A stretch of DNA of 19,736 nt from Spirochaetaceae bacterium (GTDB lineage: Bacteria > Spirochaetota > Spirochaetia > Treponematales > Breznakiellaceae). The stretch is from assembly GCA_031288215.1 (NCBI GenBank), contig JAITRV010000073.1, positions 1 through 19,736 of the forward strand, written 5' to 3'. The notes beneath the pieces were generated by a model. That model was given only the letters and a program-made list of their open reading frames with translations, searched no databases and had not been told where the DNA came from. Both the position numbers and the translations under genes were made by a program. Below are positions 8,237 through 14,815 of the stretch, in pieces (the first letter of the stretch is position 1; the number at the start of each line of letters is the position of its first letter).

Positions 8237-8266
8237 TTGACAAACATCGCGCTTGTCCGCTAGGCT
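8237..8266 (+). promoter_or_regulatory. Candidate promoter of the FecCD-type uptake operon
   Basis: TTGACA (8237-8242) is followed after 18 bases by TAGGCT (8261-8266), a consensus -35 with a weak -10. A short inverted repeat GACAA/TTGTC (8239-8243 and 8253-8257) overlaps the -35 and spacer and could be where a metal-dependent repressor binds. The permease ribosome binding site AGGAGG follows at 8281-8286. Confidence 0.5.
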
Positions 8267-8292
8267 TAGTCAAATTTTTAAGGAGGATGCGG

Positions 8293-9297
8293 GTGAAGAT
8301 ACAACAGCGGGGGATTGCCGCGGGTTTCACGATCGTGATCGTGCTGCTCTGCCTCTGTGTCTTTGCCCTCTTCTTCGGGAGTATCGCCATTCCTCCGGAG
8401 CTCATGGGGAGCATCCTCCTGGGCCGGGAAGGGGAGAGCCCCCTGGCCCGGATCGTGTGGGAGTTCCGGCTGCCCCGGATCGTCATGGCCCTGCTGGTGG
8501 GGATGATGCTCGCCGCCGGGGGAACCATTTCCCAGGCGGTGTTCAGAAATTCCCTGGCGGACCCCTACATCATCGGCATCAGTTCCGGGGCGGTGGCCGG
8601 GGCGGTGCTGGCCTTTATGCTGAAACTGCCGGACGTTTATTACGGCCTCTTTGGATTCCTCAGCGCGGCGGGGGCCAGCTTCCTGATTTTCCGCTTCTCC
8701 TCCCGCCGGGGGAGCGCCGATACCTCCCAACTGCTCATCATCGGCGTGGCGGTCAGCGCCTTCCTCAGCGCCGTGACCTCTTTCTGCATGTACCTGGCGG
8801 GACAGGATTCCTACCGGGTCGTGATCTGGACCATGGGCTACCTGGGCTCCGCTTCCTGGGGCCGGGTCCTCTTCCTGACCCTTCCCCTGACCGCGGGGCT
8901 CCTCTACTTCCTGTACCACCGCCAGGACCTGGACGCCCTGCTCCTCGCCGATGAGGAGGCCCATTCCCTGGGGCTTTCGGTGGGACCCCTCAAGACCCGG
9001 CTCCTTTTGGCGGTCAGCCTCCTGGCCGCCTTTTCGGTGGCCTTTACGGGGATGATAGGCTTCGTGGGTCTCATCGTCCCCCATGCCATGCGCCGGCTCG
9101 TGGGGAACAGCCACGGCAGGCTCATTCCCCTGGCCGCGTTGGGGGGAGGGGCCTTCCTCCTCTTTGCGGATATTCTGGCCCGGACCCTCCTCGCCCCGGC
9201 GGAAATCCCTATCGGGGTGGTAACCGCCTTCTTCGGGGCCCCCTTTTTCCTGTTCCTGGCAACCCGCATGGGTAAAGGAGGCCCCCGTGGATATTGA
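8293..9297 (+). CDS. FecCD-family ABC transporter permease (iron-siderophore, haem or cobalamin)
   Basis: 334 residues from a GTG at 8293. AGGAGG at 8281-8286 is six bases before this GTG but directly abuts the in-frame ATG at 8287, so the GTG is preferred; a further upstream TTG would bring in unlikely sequence. The protein is very hydrophobic, with roughly nine to ten membrane helices expected. The FecCD block RLPRIVMALLVGMMLAAGG followed by FRNSLADPYIIGISSGA, and the later GFVGLIVPHAMR coupling-helix motif, are clear. It forms the inner-membrane channel (probably a homodimer) for the ATPase and binding lipoprotein encoded next. It overlaps the ATPase gene by 11 bases. The family carries ferric siderophores, haem or B12; the cargo cannot be read from the permease. 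Confidence 0.95.
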   Translation: MKIQQRGIAAGFTIVIVLLCLCVFALFFGSIAIPPELMGSILLGREGESPLARIVWEFRLPRIVMALLVGMMLAAGGTISQAVFRNSLADPYIIGISSGAVAGAVLAFMLKLPDVYYGLFGFLSAAGASFLIFRFSSRRGSADTSQLLIIGVAVSAFLSAVTSFCMYLAGQDSYRVVIWTMGYLGSASWGRVLFLTLPLTAGLLYFLYHRQDLDALLLADEEAHSLGLSVGPLKTRLLLAVSLLAAFSVAFTGMIGFVGLIVPHAMRRLVGNSHGRLIPLAALGGGAFLLFADILARTLLAPAEIPIGVVTAFFGAPFFLFLATRMGKGGPRGY

Positions 9298-10144
9298 GGT
9301 GGGGGATCTCCGTTTTGCCTACCATGACCGGGAGATCCTCCGGGGAATTTCCCTCTCCCTCCGCTCCGGGGAATTCCTGGGACTCCTGGGCCCCAACGGT
9401 TCGGGGAAATCGACCTTTCTCAAAACCCTTTTGGGATTTCTCAAAGGCCGGGGGCGCATCGTTTTTTCCGGCCTTTCCGGGGCCGGGGGCCCTTCCGCTT
9501 CCGCTGACCCTTCGGCCACGGCTGACCGGTCCCGGCTCCTCGCCTTTGTCCCCCAGCGTCCGGGCCTGTCCATGCCCCTGCCGGTTCGGGATCTGGTCAT
9601 CATGGGACGGCTCCCCCACCTCCGTTCCCGCTGGGCGGGGTACGATGCCGCCGACCGCCAAAAGGTGGCGGCGGTCCTTTCGGCCTTGGGGATTGAGGAC
9701 CTGGCGGACCGGGATGTTACCACCCTTTCCGGCGGCGAGGCCCAGAAGGTGATCATCGCCCGATGCCTGGTCCAGGAGGGGGAGTTCCTCCTCCTGGATG
9801 AGGTAACCAACGGCCTCGATCTGAACCACACCATCGAAATCATGGAACTGATGCGGCGGAAGGCCGACGAGGAGGGGAAGGGCATCGTGGCGGTGTTCCA
9901 CGACCTCAACCTCGCCGCCCAATACTGCGACCGGATCGTCATCCTCAAGGAGGGGTCCGTCCGGGGACAGGGCAGCCCCGAGGAGATCCTCACCGAGGAA
10001 CTGGTGGAGGAAATTTACGGCATCCGGCCCCTGGTCTTGCCGGGGAAGGACGGAAAGCCCATCATACTGCCCCGGCGGGACCCGAAGGCCCTTCCGCCGC
10101 CGGAAAAACAGGAGGAGGGGAGCGCTTCCGCTTCTTTACCGTAA
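9287..10144 (+). CDS. FecE/BtuD-type ABC transporter ATPase
   Basis: 285 residues from a GTG at 9287, with AAAGGAGG (9274-9281) five bases upstream. Walker A GPNGSGKS (35-42), Q-loop Q90, signature LSGGEAQK (147-154), Walker B LLLDE (168-172) and switch H205 are present, so it should be active. Two oddities are seen. The usual DEPT after Walker B is DEVT (171-174), and a small Ala/Ser/Gly-rich insert (about 62-82) sits between the first strands and the Q-loop. After about residue 250 there is a charged, proline-rich tail. It energises the FecCD-type permease with which it overlaps by 11 bases, and the binding protein starts 10 bases after its stop. Confidence 0.94.
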   Translation: MDIEVGDLRFAYHDREILRGISLSLRSGEFLGLLGPNGSGKSTFLKTLLGFLKGRGRIVFSGLSGAGGPSASADPSATADRSRLLAFVPQRPGLSMPLPVRDLVIMGRLPHLRSRWAGYDAADRQKVAAVLSALGIEDLADRDVTTLSGGEAQKVIIARCLVQEGEFLLLDEVTNGLDLNHTIEIMELMRRKADEEGKGIVAVFHDLNLAAQYCDRIVILKEGSVRGQGSPEEILTEELVEEIYGIRPLVLPGKDGKPIILPRRDPKALPPPEKQEEGSASASLP

Positions 10145-10154
10145 GGAGGAAGGT

Positions 10155-11141
10155 ATGCGAAGAACGTTCGGGCTTTGGCCCCTGGTCCTGATCCTGGCGG
10201 GTCTCCTCTCCGGCTGTACCCGGCAGGGGAAGGCGGCGGAAGGCGGGGAAGCCGCGGGGCCGGAGCCGGAGCAGGAAAGGGCCGGGGAACTCTACTGGAC
10301 CGAAAGCTCCGGTCCCGAGGGGGAGCGGATCACCGACCGCTTGGGGAACTCGATACCCCTGGGGCGTTACCGCCGGATCGTGGTGCTTTCCGCGGGGGCG
10401 GTGGAAACCCTGTACTTAATCGGCGCACAGGAGGCGATCCTGGCCATCCCCCAGTACCGGGAACCGGTCTGGCCCGAGGAGCAGACCGTCCTCCTCCCCA
10501 CCGTCGGCAGCCAGGCCCGGCCCAACCGGGAAGTCATCGTATCCCTGGAACCGGATCTGATCATCGGAAACACGATGACCGGTTCCGTGGTGGAGGAATT
10601 CAGCCGCCGCCGCTACCCGGCCATCGTCCACGGGGCCTACAACATGGAGGATATCTTTAACAGCGCCCTGTTGATGGGCCGGCTGACCGGCAGGGAAGAA
10701 GAGTCGCAGTCCCTGGTGGCGGAAAAGCGGGCGAAACTCGCCGCCATCAGAGCGGAACTGGGGGAACAGCCCCTCCGGCTCAAGGGGGCGTTCCTCTACG
10801 CCGCCAACCCCATCATGGCCTTTAGCGGCGCCACCCTGGCGGGGGAGATCCTCCGCATCTTAGGGACGACGAACATCGCCGAAGACCTGGACGCCGCCCA
10901 GCCGATTCTTTCGCCGGAATACCTCCTCGCGTCAAACCCGGACTTCCTCTTTGGGGCCCTGTCCCTCACCGATCCCGCGGAGGTCTTGGCCGCGGATCCG
11001 GCGATCCCCCAAACCCGGGCGGGCCGGAAGATGCACATCCGTATCGTCCCTTCCGCCCTCTTTCTCCGCTCCTCCCCCCGGATGGTGGAGAACCTCCTGG
11101 AACTCTTTGAGGAAGTAAAGTCCTTTTCATCTGAGGAATGA
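10155..11141 (+). CDS. Periplasmic binding lipoprotein of FecB/BtuF type
   Basis: 328 residues. The signal peptide ends in lipobox LSGC, so the mature protein starts at Cys21 and is lipid-anchored. A Gly/Glu-rich spacer follows (about 22-45). The helical-backbone binding-protein fold is then seen: ITDRLGNSIPL, RRIVVLSAGAVETLYLIGA, LEPDLIIGN, and a second lobe with LRILGTTNIAEDL and SNPDFLFGA. AAGGAGG stands just before the ATG at 10155. As third gene of the operon it delivers substrate to the permease. Candidates are ferric siderophore, haem, cobalamin or a related corrinoid. No ligand-diagnostic residue could be read, and the neighbouring cobaltochelatase only hints at a tetrapyrrole. Confidence 0.9.
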   Translation: MRRTFGLWPLVLILAGLLSGCTRQGKAAEGGEAAGPEPEQERAGELYWTESSGPEGERITDRLGNSIPLGRYRRIVVLSAGAVETLYLIGAQEAILAIPQYREPVWPEEQTVLLPTVGSQARPNREVIVSLEPDLIIGNTMTGSVVEEFSRRRYPAIVHGAYNMEDIFNSALLMGRLTGREEESQSLVAEKRAKLAAIRAELGEQPLRLKGAFLYAANPIMAFSGATLAGEILRILGTTNIAEDLDAAQPILSPEYLLASNPDFLFGALSLTDPAEVLAADPAIPQTRAGRKMHIRIVPSALFLRSSPRMVENLLELFEEVKSFSSEE

Positions 11142-11176
11142 GAAGGGAATGGACGCTCAGCGGGCATCCCCTTCTC
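11140..11176. terminator. Hairpin between the convergent transporter and cbiK genes
   Basis: GAGAAGGG-A-ATG (11140-11151) pairs with CAT-C-CCCTTCTC (11165-11176), with one mismatch and a loop of about 13 bases. It starts at the stop codon of the binding-protein gene. The trailing sequence GATTCTCCATTT is only mildly T-rich, so it may be a weak, possibly bidirectional terminator for the facing transcripts. Confidence 0.4.
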
Positions 11177-11228
11177 GATTCTCCATTTACCCCAAAGCAA
11201 ACGCCCCAATCCGCGCGGGCGGCCCTGG

Positions 11229-12107
11229 CTACTTCAGCGCTTCTCCGGCGTGGCGGACAAAGATCCGCTGAATCGCGGGGTATTCTCCCAGTCCTTTGAG
11301 AACCGGGACGGCCTGGTATCCCTGGGCGGTCAGGATGCTTTTCCAGGAATCTTCTTCGTCCCCTGCCATGTCGTTATTCGCGTGATCCCCTGCCACGATC
11401 ATCAGGGGGGAAAGAACCACCTTGGTGATGCCGCCGGTTCCCCGGAGGGCCGCAACGACATCGTCCAGGGAGGGGCTTGCCTCCACGGTGCCGATGTAGT
11501 AGCGCGCGATTCCCCGGGCCTTGATCATCCGGTCCAGTTTCGCATAGGCGGCGTTGGCCTCGTGGTGGGTCCCGTGGCCCATGAAGACCACCGCGGTATG
11601 ATCGTCGGCGTACTGCCGGGTTTCGGCGATGAGGGCATCGATAACCTCGTCGTAATCGGCGTCGGTGATCAGCAGGGGTTCTCCGTAGCGAATCCGGGTA
11701 AACCGCTTCTCGAAGGGTTTGAACTCCTCAATGACGCTGTCGTACTCTTCCCCGTTCATCACATGGGTGGGCTGTACCAGGACTTCCTTCACCCCGTCCT
11801 TCACGAGCCGCTTTATGGCCTGTTCCACATTGTCGATCTTGAGCCCTTCCTCCCGCGCCAGTTTGTCGATGATGATCTGGCTGGTAAAGGCCCGGCGTTG
11901 TTCATAGCCCGGATAAGCGGCGGCCAGGGCCTTTTCAATGGCCCCGATGGTTTTTTCCCGGGAATCATTGAAACTGGTACCGAAGCTGACCACCAGGAGT
12001 ACCGGCTTTTTTGCGGCTCCCGGAGGGGGCGTGCTTCCACAGGCCATCAAGCTCATAAACAGCACCGTTAAGGCTGCTGTACCGGAAATTTGGAAAATGT
12101 TTTTCAC
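11229..12107 (-). CDS. cbiK: Extracytoplasmic sirohydrochlorin cobaltochelatase, lipoprotein form of CbiK
   Basis: 292 residues from a GTG at 12107 preceded by GAGGAGG. Upstream in-frame codons run through the leader terminator and are not part of the gene. CbiK inserts Co2+ into sirohydrochlorin in the anaerobic B12 pathway. The family pattern is clear: SFGTSF near 41-46, QPTHVMNGEEYD (112-123), GHGTHHEAN with H178, and VAGDHANNDMAGDEEDSW with H242. The two metal-site histidines known from Salmonella and Desulfovibrio CbiK are thus kept. Unlike Salmonella CbiK, this one has a signal peptide with lipobox LMAC (Cys23), so it should be anchored outside the cytoplasmic membrane. Desulfovibrio has a periplasmic CbiK(P), a precedent. 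It is convergent with the FecCD-type operon and preceded by a cobalamin-type riboswitch. Confidence 0.93.
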   Translation of the reverse strand: MKNIFQISGTAALTVLFMSLMACGSTPPPGAAKKPVLLVVSFGTSFNDSREKTIGAIEKALAAAYPGYEQRRAFTSQIIIDKLAREEGLKIDNVEQAIKRLVKDGVKEVLVQPTHVMNGEEYDSVIEEFKPFEKRFTRIRYGEPLLITDADYDEVIDALIAETRQYADDHTAVVFMGHGTHHEANAAYAKLDRMIKARGIARYYIGTVEASPSLDDVVAALRGTGGITKVVLSPLMIVAGDHANNDMAGDEEDSWKSILTAQGYQAVPVLKGLGEYPAIQRIFVRHAGEALK

Positions 12108-12120
12108 GATCTCCTCCTCA

Positions 12121-12159
12121 ATAAAAATAAAAAAGCCATGGCATAACACCATGGCTTTT
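12121..12159 (-). terminator. Intrinsic terminator of the cbiK riboswitch
   Basis: An 11-bp perfect stem, AAAAGCCATGG (12159-12149, minus-strand order) with CCATGGCTTTT (12141-12131), has a 7-base loop, and its U-rich tail runs to about 12121. It lies between the aptamer and the GAGGAGG ribosome binding site of cbiK, so it acts before translation starts. TGATAC (12194-12189) could pair with GTATCA (12164-12159) at the stem base and so compete with it. Confidence 0.9.
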
Positions 12160-12189
12160 GATACACCGGTATACACCCGGGCATCCACG

Positions 12190-12300
12190 TATCACATCCT
12201 CCGGTTTTGCGCGGAACAATATGATATTGGTAACCCGGCTTTTACGGTAACGCCCTTGCGAGGGACTTCCACCCTACTTCCCCATCAAACTGGCCGCTCT
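12190..12300 (-). promoter_or_regulatory. Cobalamin riboswitch (candidate)
   Basis: On the minus strand the leader reads GGGGAAG, a small hairpin GGGTGGAAGTCCC, then GCAAGGGCGTTACCGTAA and AAGCCGGGTTACC. The order and spacing match the cobalamin core (GGGAA, GGTGnnAnTCC, GCnnCCCGCnACTGTAA, AAGCCAGGnnACC), though several positions deviate. GCGG near 12298 can pair with CCGC near 12213 to close a compact aptamer, suggesting a short class. Downstream is a perfect terminator, and the gene controlled is a B12-pathway chelatase. High cobalamin would be expected to favour termination. Exact ends are approximate. Confidence 0.75.
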
Positions 12301-12301
12301 T

Positions 12302-12331
12302 ATTGTACCAGGCATTCGGCGGGATTGTCAA
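12302..12331 (-). promoter_or_regulatory. Sigma-70-like promoter of cbiK
   Basis: The minus strand has TTGACA (12331-12326), an 18-base spacer, and TACAAT (12307-12302). Transcription should start near 12295, just before the riboswitch core. It is the best promoter match in the window. Confidence 0.85.
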
Positions 12332-12528
12332 GAATTATTTAAAAAAAGCCCCCCCTCAACCAAGCCGGAAAAACCGGGTATCCGCCGGATTTCCGCTCAG
12401 CGTTTGCGGCCGATGAAAATGAAAAAGAAGCCCGGGGCATCCTGTCCGCCGAAGGGAAGACAGGATACCGGCAGGAAGATCGAAGAAAGGGGCGACGCTC
12501 TCCCTGCTTTTCCGGGCAATTTTTTACT
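12332..12528. other. Non-coding spacer between the FMN-lipoprotein gene and the cbiK promoter
   Basis: Together with the cbiK leader this makes a 421-base stretch without a gene (12108-12528). This part holds the hairpin listed at 12412-12466 and some short GC-rich dyads around CCGG (12363-12400). No coding region with a ribosome binding site was found in it. Confidence 0.6.
12412..12466 (-). terminator. Candidate terminator of the iron-uptake operon
   Basis: ATCCTGTC (12439-12446) and GACAGGAT (12459-12466) form a perfect 8-bp stem with a 12-base loop, 60 bases beyond the last gene of the operon. On the minus strand it is followed by GCCCCGGGC and then CTTCTTTTTCATTTTC. The T-rich stretch is about ten bases late, so efficiency is uncertain. 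Confidence 0.5.
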
Positions 12529-12957
12529 TCACTCTTTTTTTGCCTGTTCCAGGGCATCCGCTACCGCTTCAAGAAACTGGTCGTAGGCAATGGTGGCGCC
12601 GCTGATCGCGTTGATCTCCCGGAGGTCCCCAATTTCCCGGTAATGACGGGCGTATTGTTCCATGGCCCGGACCGCAAGCTGGGCCTTATCGTAGTAGACC
12701 TGATTGGAGATTTCCCCGTTGATTGTACCGTACTTCTCGTCCTTGAGACTCCCGTCCTTTTGCCAGGTAATAAACCGGCAATCGCCGACCTTTCCCCCGG
12801 CGATGGTGAGGGTAACCTCCCCCCAGGCGCCGGTATCGTCCTCCCCGCTCTTCCCCTTATAAACCCCGTCGGTATACTCCGGCCTGCCGCATCCCGCCAA
12901 TACCAGCAAGGCCGCCGGCAGGACCATGATGAAAAAACGATGTTTTCTGCTATCCAT
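12529..12957 (-). CDS. FMN-binding-domain lipoprotein, probable flavin carrier
   Basis: 142 residues. Signal peptide with lipobox LAGC gives a lipid-anchored Cys23. The rest is one FMN_bind domain: DGVYKG near 30-35, DCRFITWQKDGSLKDEKYG (59-77) and SGAT at 119-122 in INAISGATIAYDQF. In this family ApbE links FMN covalently to the threonine of a D-x-x-[ST]-G-A-T motif. Here T122 is kept, but the leading acidic position is Asn116, so covalent flavinylation is likely but not certain. The ATG overlaps the ATPase stop as TGATG, making it the last gene of the iron operon. In Campylobacter this position holds thioredoxin-like genes, so an outward electron-transfer role in handling ferric iron is a reasonable inference. 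Some relatives carry the name major membrane immunogen. Confidence 0.88.
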   Translation of the reverse strand: MDSRKHRFFIMVLPAALLVLAGCGRPEYTDGVYKGKSGEDDTGAWGEVTLTIAGGKVGDCRFITWQKDGSLKDEKYGTINGEISNQVYYDKAQLAVRAMEQYARHYREIGDLREINAISGATIAYDQFLEAVADALEQAKKE

Positions 12958-13628
12958 CAGGGCCGCCCCTCATTTTCTACAATCCGGGCGATCCGCCCGT
13001 GTTCCAGCACCACCGTCCGCTCCGCGTCCTCCGCCACCTCCGGATCATGGGTAACCACAATAATCGTGCTGCCCTCGGCGTGGAGCTGCTTAAAAATGTC
13101 GATGACGATCTGCTCGTTGGCTTCGTCCAGGTTTCCCGTGGGCTCATCCGCCAGGATCAGCGCGGGATAGTTGATCAGGGCCCGGGCGATGCAGACCCGC
13201 TGCTGTTCCCCCCCGGAAAGCTGGCTGGGCAGGTGCTTTGCCCGGTCGGCAAGGCCCACCCGTTCCAAGGCTTCCAGGGCTTCCCCTTCGTCGGGCATAC
13301 TGTGGTAGTACTGGGCCACCATGACGTTTTCCAGGGCGGTGAGATAATTCACCAGGTGGAACTGCTGAAAGATGAGGCCGATCTTGTCCCGCCGCAGGGT
13401 CGTCAGGTTTCTGGCGCTTTCCCGGGAAATGTTGAGGCCGTCGAGGAACACCGAACCGGCGCTGGGTTTATCCATGCAGCCGATAATGTTCATCATCGTG
13501 GTCTTCCCCGATCCCGAGGGTCCCATGATCGCCAGCCATTCCCCCTGCTTTACCGAAAGGTTTATGTTTTGCAGGGCACGGAGGTTTCCGTACTCCTTGG
13601 AAACCTCCTTGAGTTCCAATAACTCCAT
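12957..13628 (-). CDS. LolD/MacB-type ABC ATPase of the P19 iron operon
   Basis: 223 residues from ATG 13628, with GAGGAG six bases upstream; extension to an earlier codon would add 12 residues unlike the family. Walker A GPSGSGKT (36-43), Q-loop QQ (88-89), signature LSGGEQQR (137-144), Walker B ALILADEPTGNLDE (156-169) and H-loop THDPE are all intact. The motif set is that of the MacB/LolD/FtsE branch, which drives mechanical work on periplasmic partners rather than ordinary import. It starts one base after the stop of the first permease and overlaps the FMN lipoprotein start. It matches Cj1663 of the Campylobacter P19 operon in position and family. Confidence 0.95.
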   Translation of the reverse strand: MELLELKEVSKEYGNLRALQNINLSVKQGEWLAIMGPSGSGKTTMMNIIGCMDKPSAGSVFLDGLNISRESARNLTTLRRDKIGLIFQQFHLVNYLTALENVMVAQYYHSMPDEGEALEALERVGLADRAKHLPSQLSGGEQQRVCIARALINYPALILADEPTGNLDEANEQIVIDIFKQLHAEGSTIIVVTHDPEVAEDAERTVVLEHGRIARIVENEGRP

Positions 13629-13629
13629 A

Positions 13630-14790
13630 TCATTCTCCTCGTAACACGATGGCAGGGTCCACATCGGTGGCCCTCCGGACCGGGATGAGACAGGCCAGGG
13701 CGGTGATCCCCACCGAGGCGATCACCGTGACCGGTATCAGCAAGGGCTTGAAGCCGATGGACCGGCTGAAGACATTGATGCTCACTATCTGGGCAAAGAA
13801 GAAGCCGAAGAGGGCCCCCAGGAGTCCGCCCAGGGTACCCAGGAATATCCCCTCCCCCAGGAACTCCCCGATGAGGCTCGAGTTGGCCGCCCCCAGGGCT
13901 TTCCGCAGGCCGATCTCCTTGCGCCGTTCCGCCACCACCGCCATCATGGTGGTGGCCACGCAGATCATGATGAGCAGCAGGACGATCACCGTGACCAGGT
14001 AGATCAGGGAGCGGAGTTTGGTAAGGACTGCCCCTTCGGATTCGGTGAGCCGCTTTACCAGCCGGGGGCTGATCCCGCCGACCCCCGCCCGTATCCGGTC
14101 CGCCAAGGATTCCAGTTCCTCGGCGGAGGCGGAGATGCTGCACTCCACCACGTCAAGTCTGCCCCCTTCGCCCATCATATCCTCAAAATCCGAGAGGGCC
14201 ATGAAGATGAAGGCTTCCTCGGTGCCGCCGGTCTGGACCACCCCGGAGACCCGGAAAAGGCGGCCTTCGGAAAACCCGTCGCCGCCGGTGATCTTCCGGC
14301 CGCCGGCGGCGGCGCCGTTAATGGTGAACTCGTTCCCCGGGAGGAGGCGGATCCGGTCGGCCACCTCCGCCCCGATCAGGGCCTCCCCGCTTGCTTCGGG
14401 CCAGCGGCCCTGGACCAGCCAGTACGGGCTGGTCTTCCGGGCTTCCGCCAGGACGGTGCCCGCGGCCATGAAGGGCTGCTCGTTGATCTTCACCATCTGG
14501 TAGCGGTAGGGGGCGGCCCCCACCAGGGCGTCGGCGGGAAGGTAGGTTAGGGCCTCCCCGAGGCGGTCCATGCCGATGGTGGCCTCGTTCCCCGAAGGGA
14601 CCAAGACGAAGTTGGTCCCGTAGGACCGGAACTCCTGGCCCATTTGCCGGGGGATGTCGTAGTAGATGGTCACAAGCCCCGAGAGGATGGTGGCCCCCAC
14701 CGCCACCGCCAGGAGGGCCACGATCATCCGGGACCGCCGGCGGAGGAGGGAACTGGCCACCATCTTGAGGTAGAAGCGCTGCTTTTTCAT
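13630..14790 (-). CDS. MacB/FtsX-like ABC permease, P19 iron operon (second copy)
   Basis: 386 residues from ATG 14790 (MKKQRFYLKMVASSLLRRRSR). Codons further upstream in the frame overlap the previous gene and give tryptophan-rich nonsense, so they are excluded. One N-terminal helix (about 20-43) leads into a MacB periplasmic-core-like domain (about 45-265), then three C-terminal helices. The FtsX/MacB loop with EIGLRKALGAANSSL lies at about 290-304, before the second helix pair. It pairs with the other permease gene to form a heterodimer served by the downstream ATPase. It corresponds to the Cj1661/Cj1662-type permeases of Campylobacter. The substrate or mechanical role is not established; transfer of iron or reducing power across the envelope has been suggested. 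Confidence 0.9.
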   Translation of the reverse strand: MKKQRFYLKMVASSLLRRRSRMIVALLAVAVGATILSGLVTIYYDIPRQMGQEFRSYGTNFVLVPSGNEATIGMDRLGEALTYLPADALVGAAPYRYQMVKINEQPFMAAGTVLAEARKTSPYWLVQGRWPEASGEALIGAEVADRIRLLPGNEFTINGAAAGGRKITGGDGFSEGRLFRVSGVVQTGGTEEAFIFMALSDFEDMMGEGGRLDVVECSISASAEELESLADRIRAGVGGISPRLVKRLTESEGAVLTKLRSLIYLVTVIVLLLIMICVATTMMAVVAERRKEIGLRKALGAANSSLIGEFLGEGIFLGTLGGLLGALFGFFFAQIVSINVFSRSIGFKPLLIPVTVIASVGITALACLIPVRRATDVDPAIVLRGE

Positions 14791-14815
14791 GCTCCCCCCT
14801 TTCCGTTCCCCTCCT

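Larger units (their letters stand above)
7949..8292. other. AT-rich divergent intergenic region
   Basis: This 344-base stretch separates leftward phoH from the rightward uptake operon. It is visibly richer in A and T than the GC-rich genes on either side. It holds a TATAAT facing left, a 13-bp-stem inverted repeat (8106-8138), and a TTGACA-led promoter facing right. A 79-codon open frame (8024-8263) crosses it but has no convincing ribosome binding site and no recognisable protein family. No known riboswitch or transposon remnant was recognised. Confidence 0.7.

Noticed and set aside
8024..8263. A 79-codon plus-strand open frame in the divergent region
   Set aside because: Its ribosome-binding-like AAGGA touches the ATG, it runs through the inverted repeat and the uptake-operon promoter, and the translation resembles no family I know.
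8227..8292. Earlier TTG or ATG start for the FecCD permease
   Set aside because: The TTG start lies upstream of the -35 element, and the ATG at 8287 directly abuts AGGAGG; the GTG at 8293 has correct spacing.
12108..12188. N-terminal extension of CbiK from an earlier in-frame GTG codon
   Set aside because: These codons are the riboswitch expression platform and its terminator hairpin; the GTG at 12107 has GAGGAGG and starts a proper lipoprotein signal.
12339..12557. A 72-codon minus-strand frame after the FMN lipoprotein
   Set aside because: It overlaps the end of the lipoprotein gene in another frame, crosses the putative operon terminator and has no family resemblance.
13629..13664. Twelve-residue extension of the LolD-like ATPase
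   Set aside because: The ATG at 13628 has GAGGAG at six bases and begins the conserved first strand; the extension overlaps the permease end.
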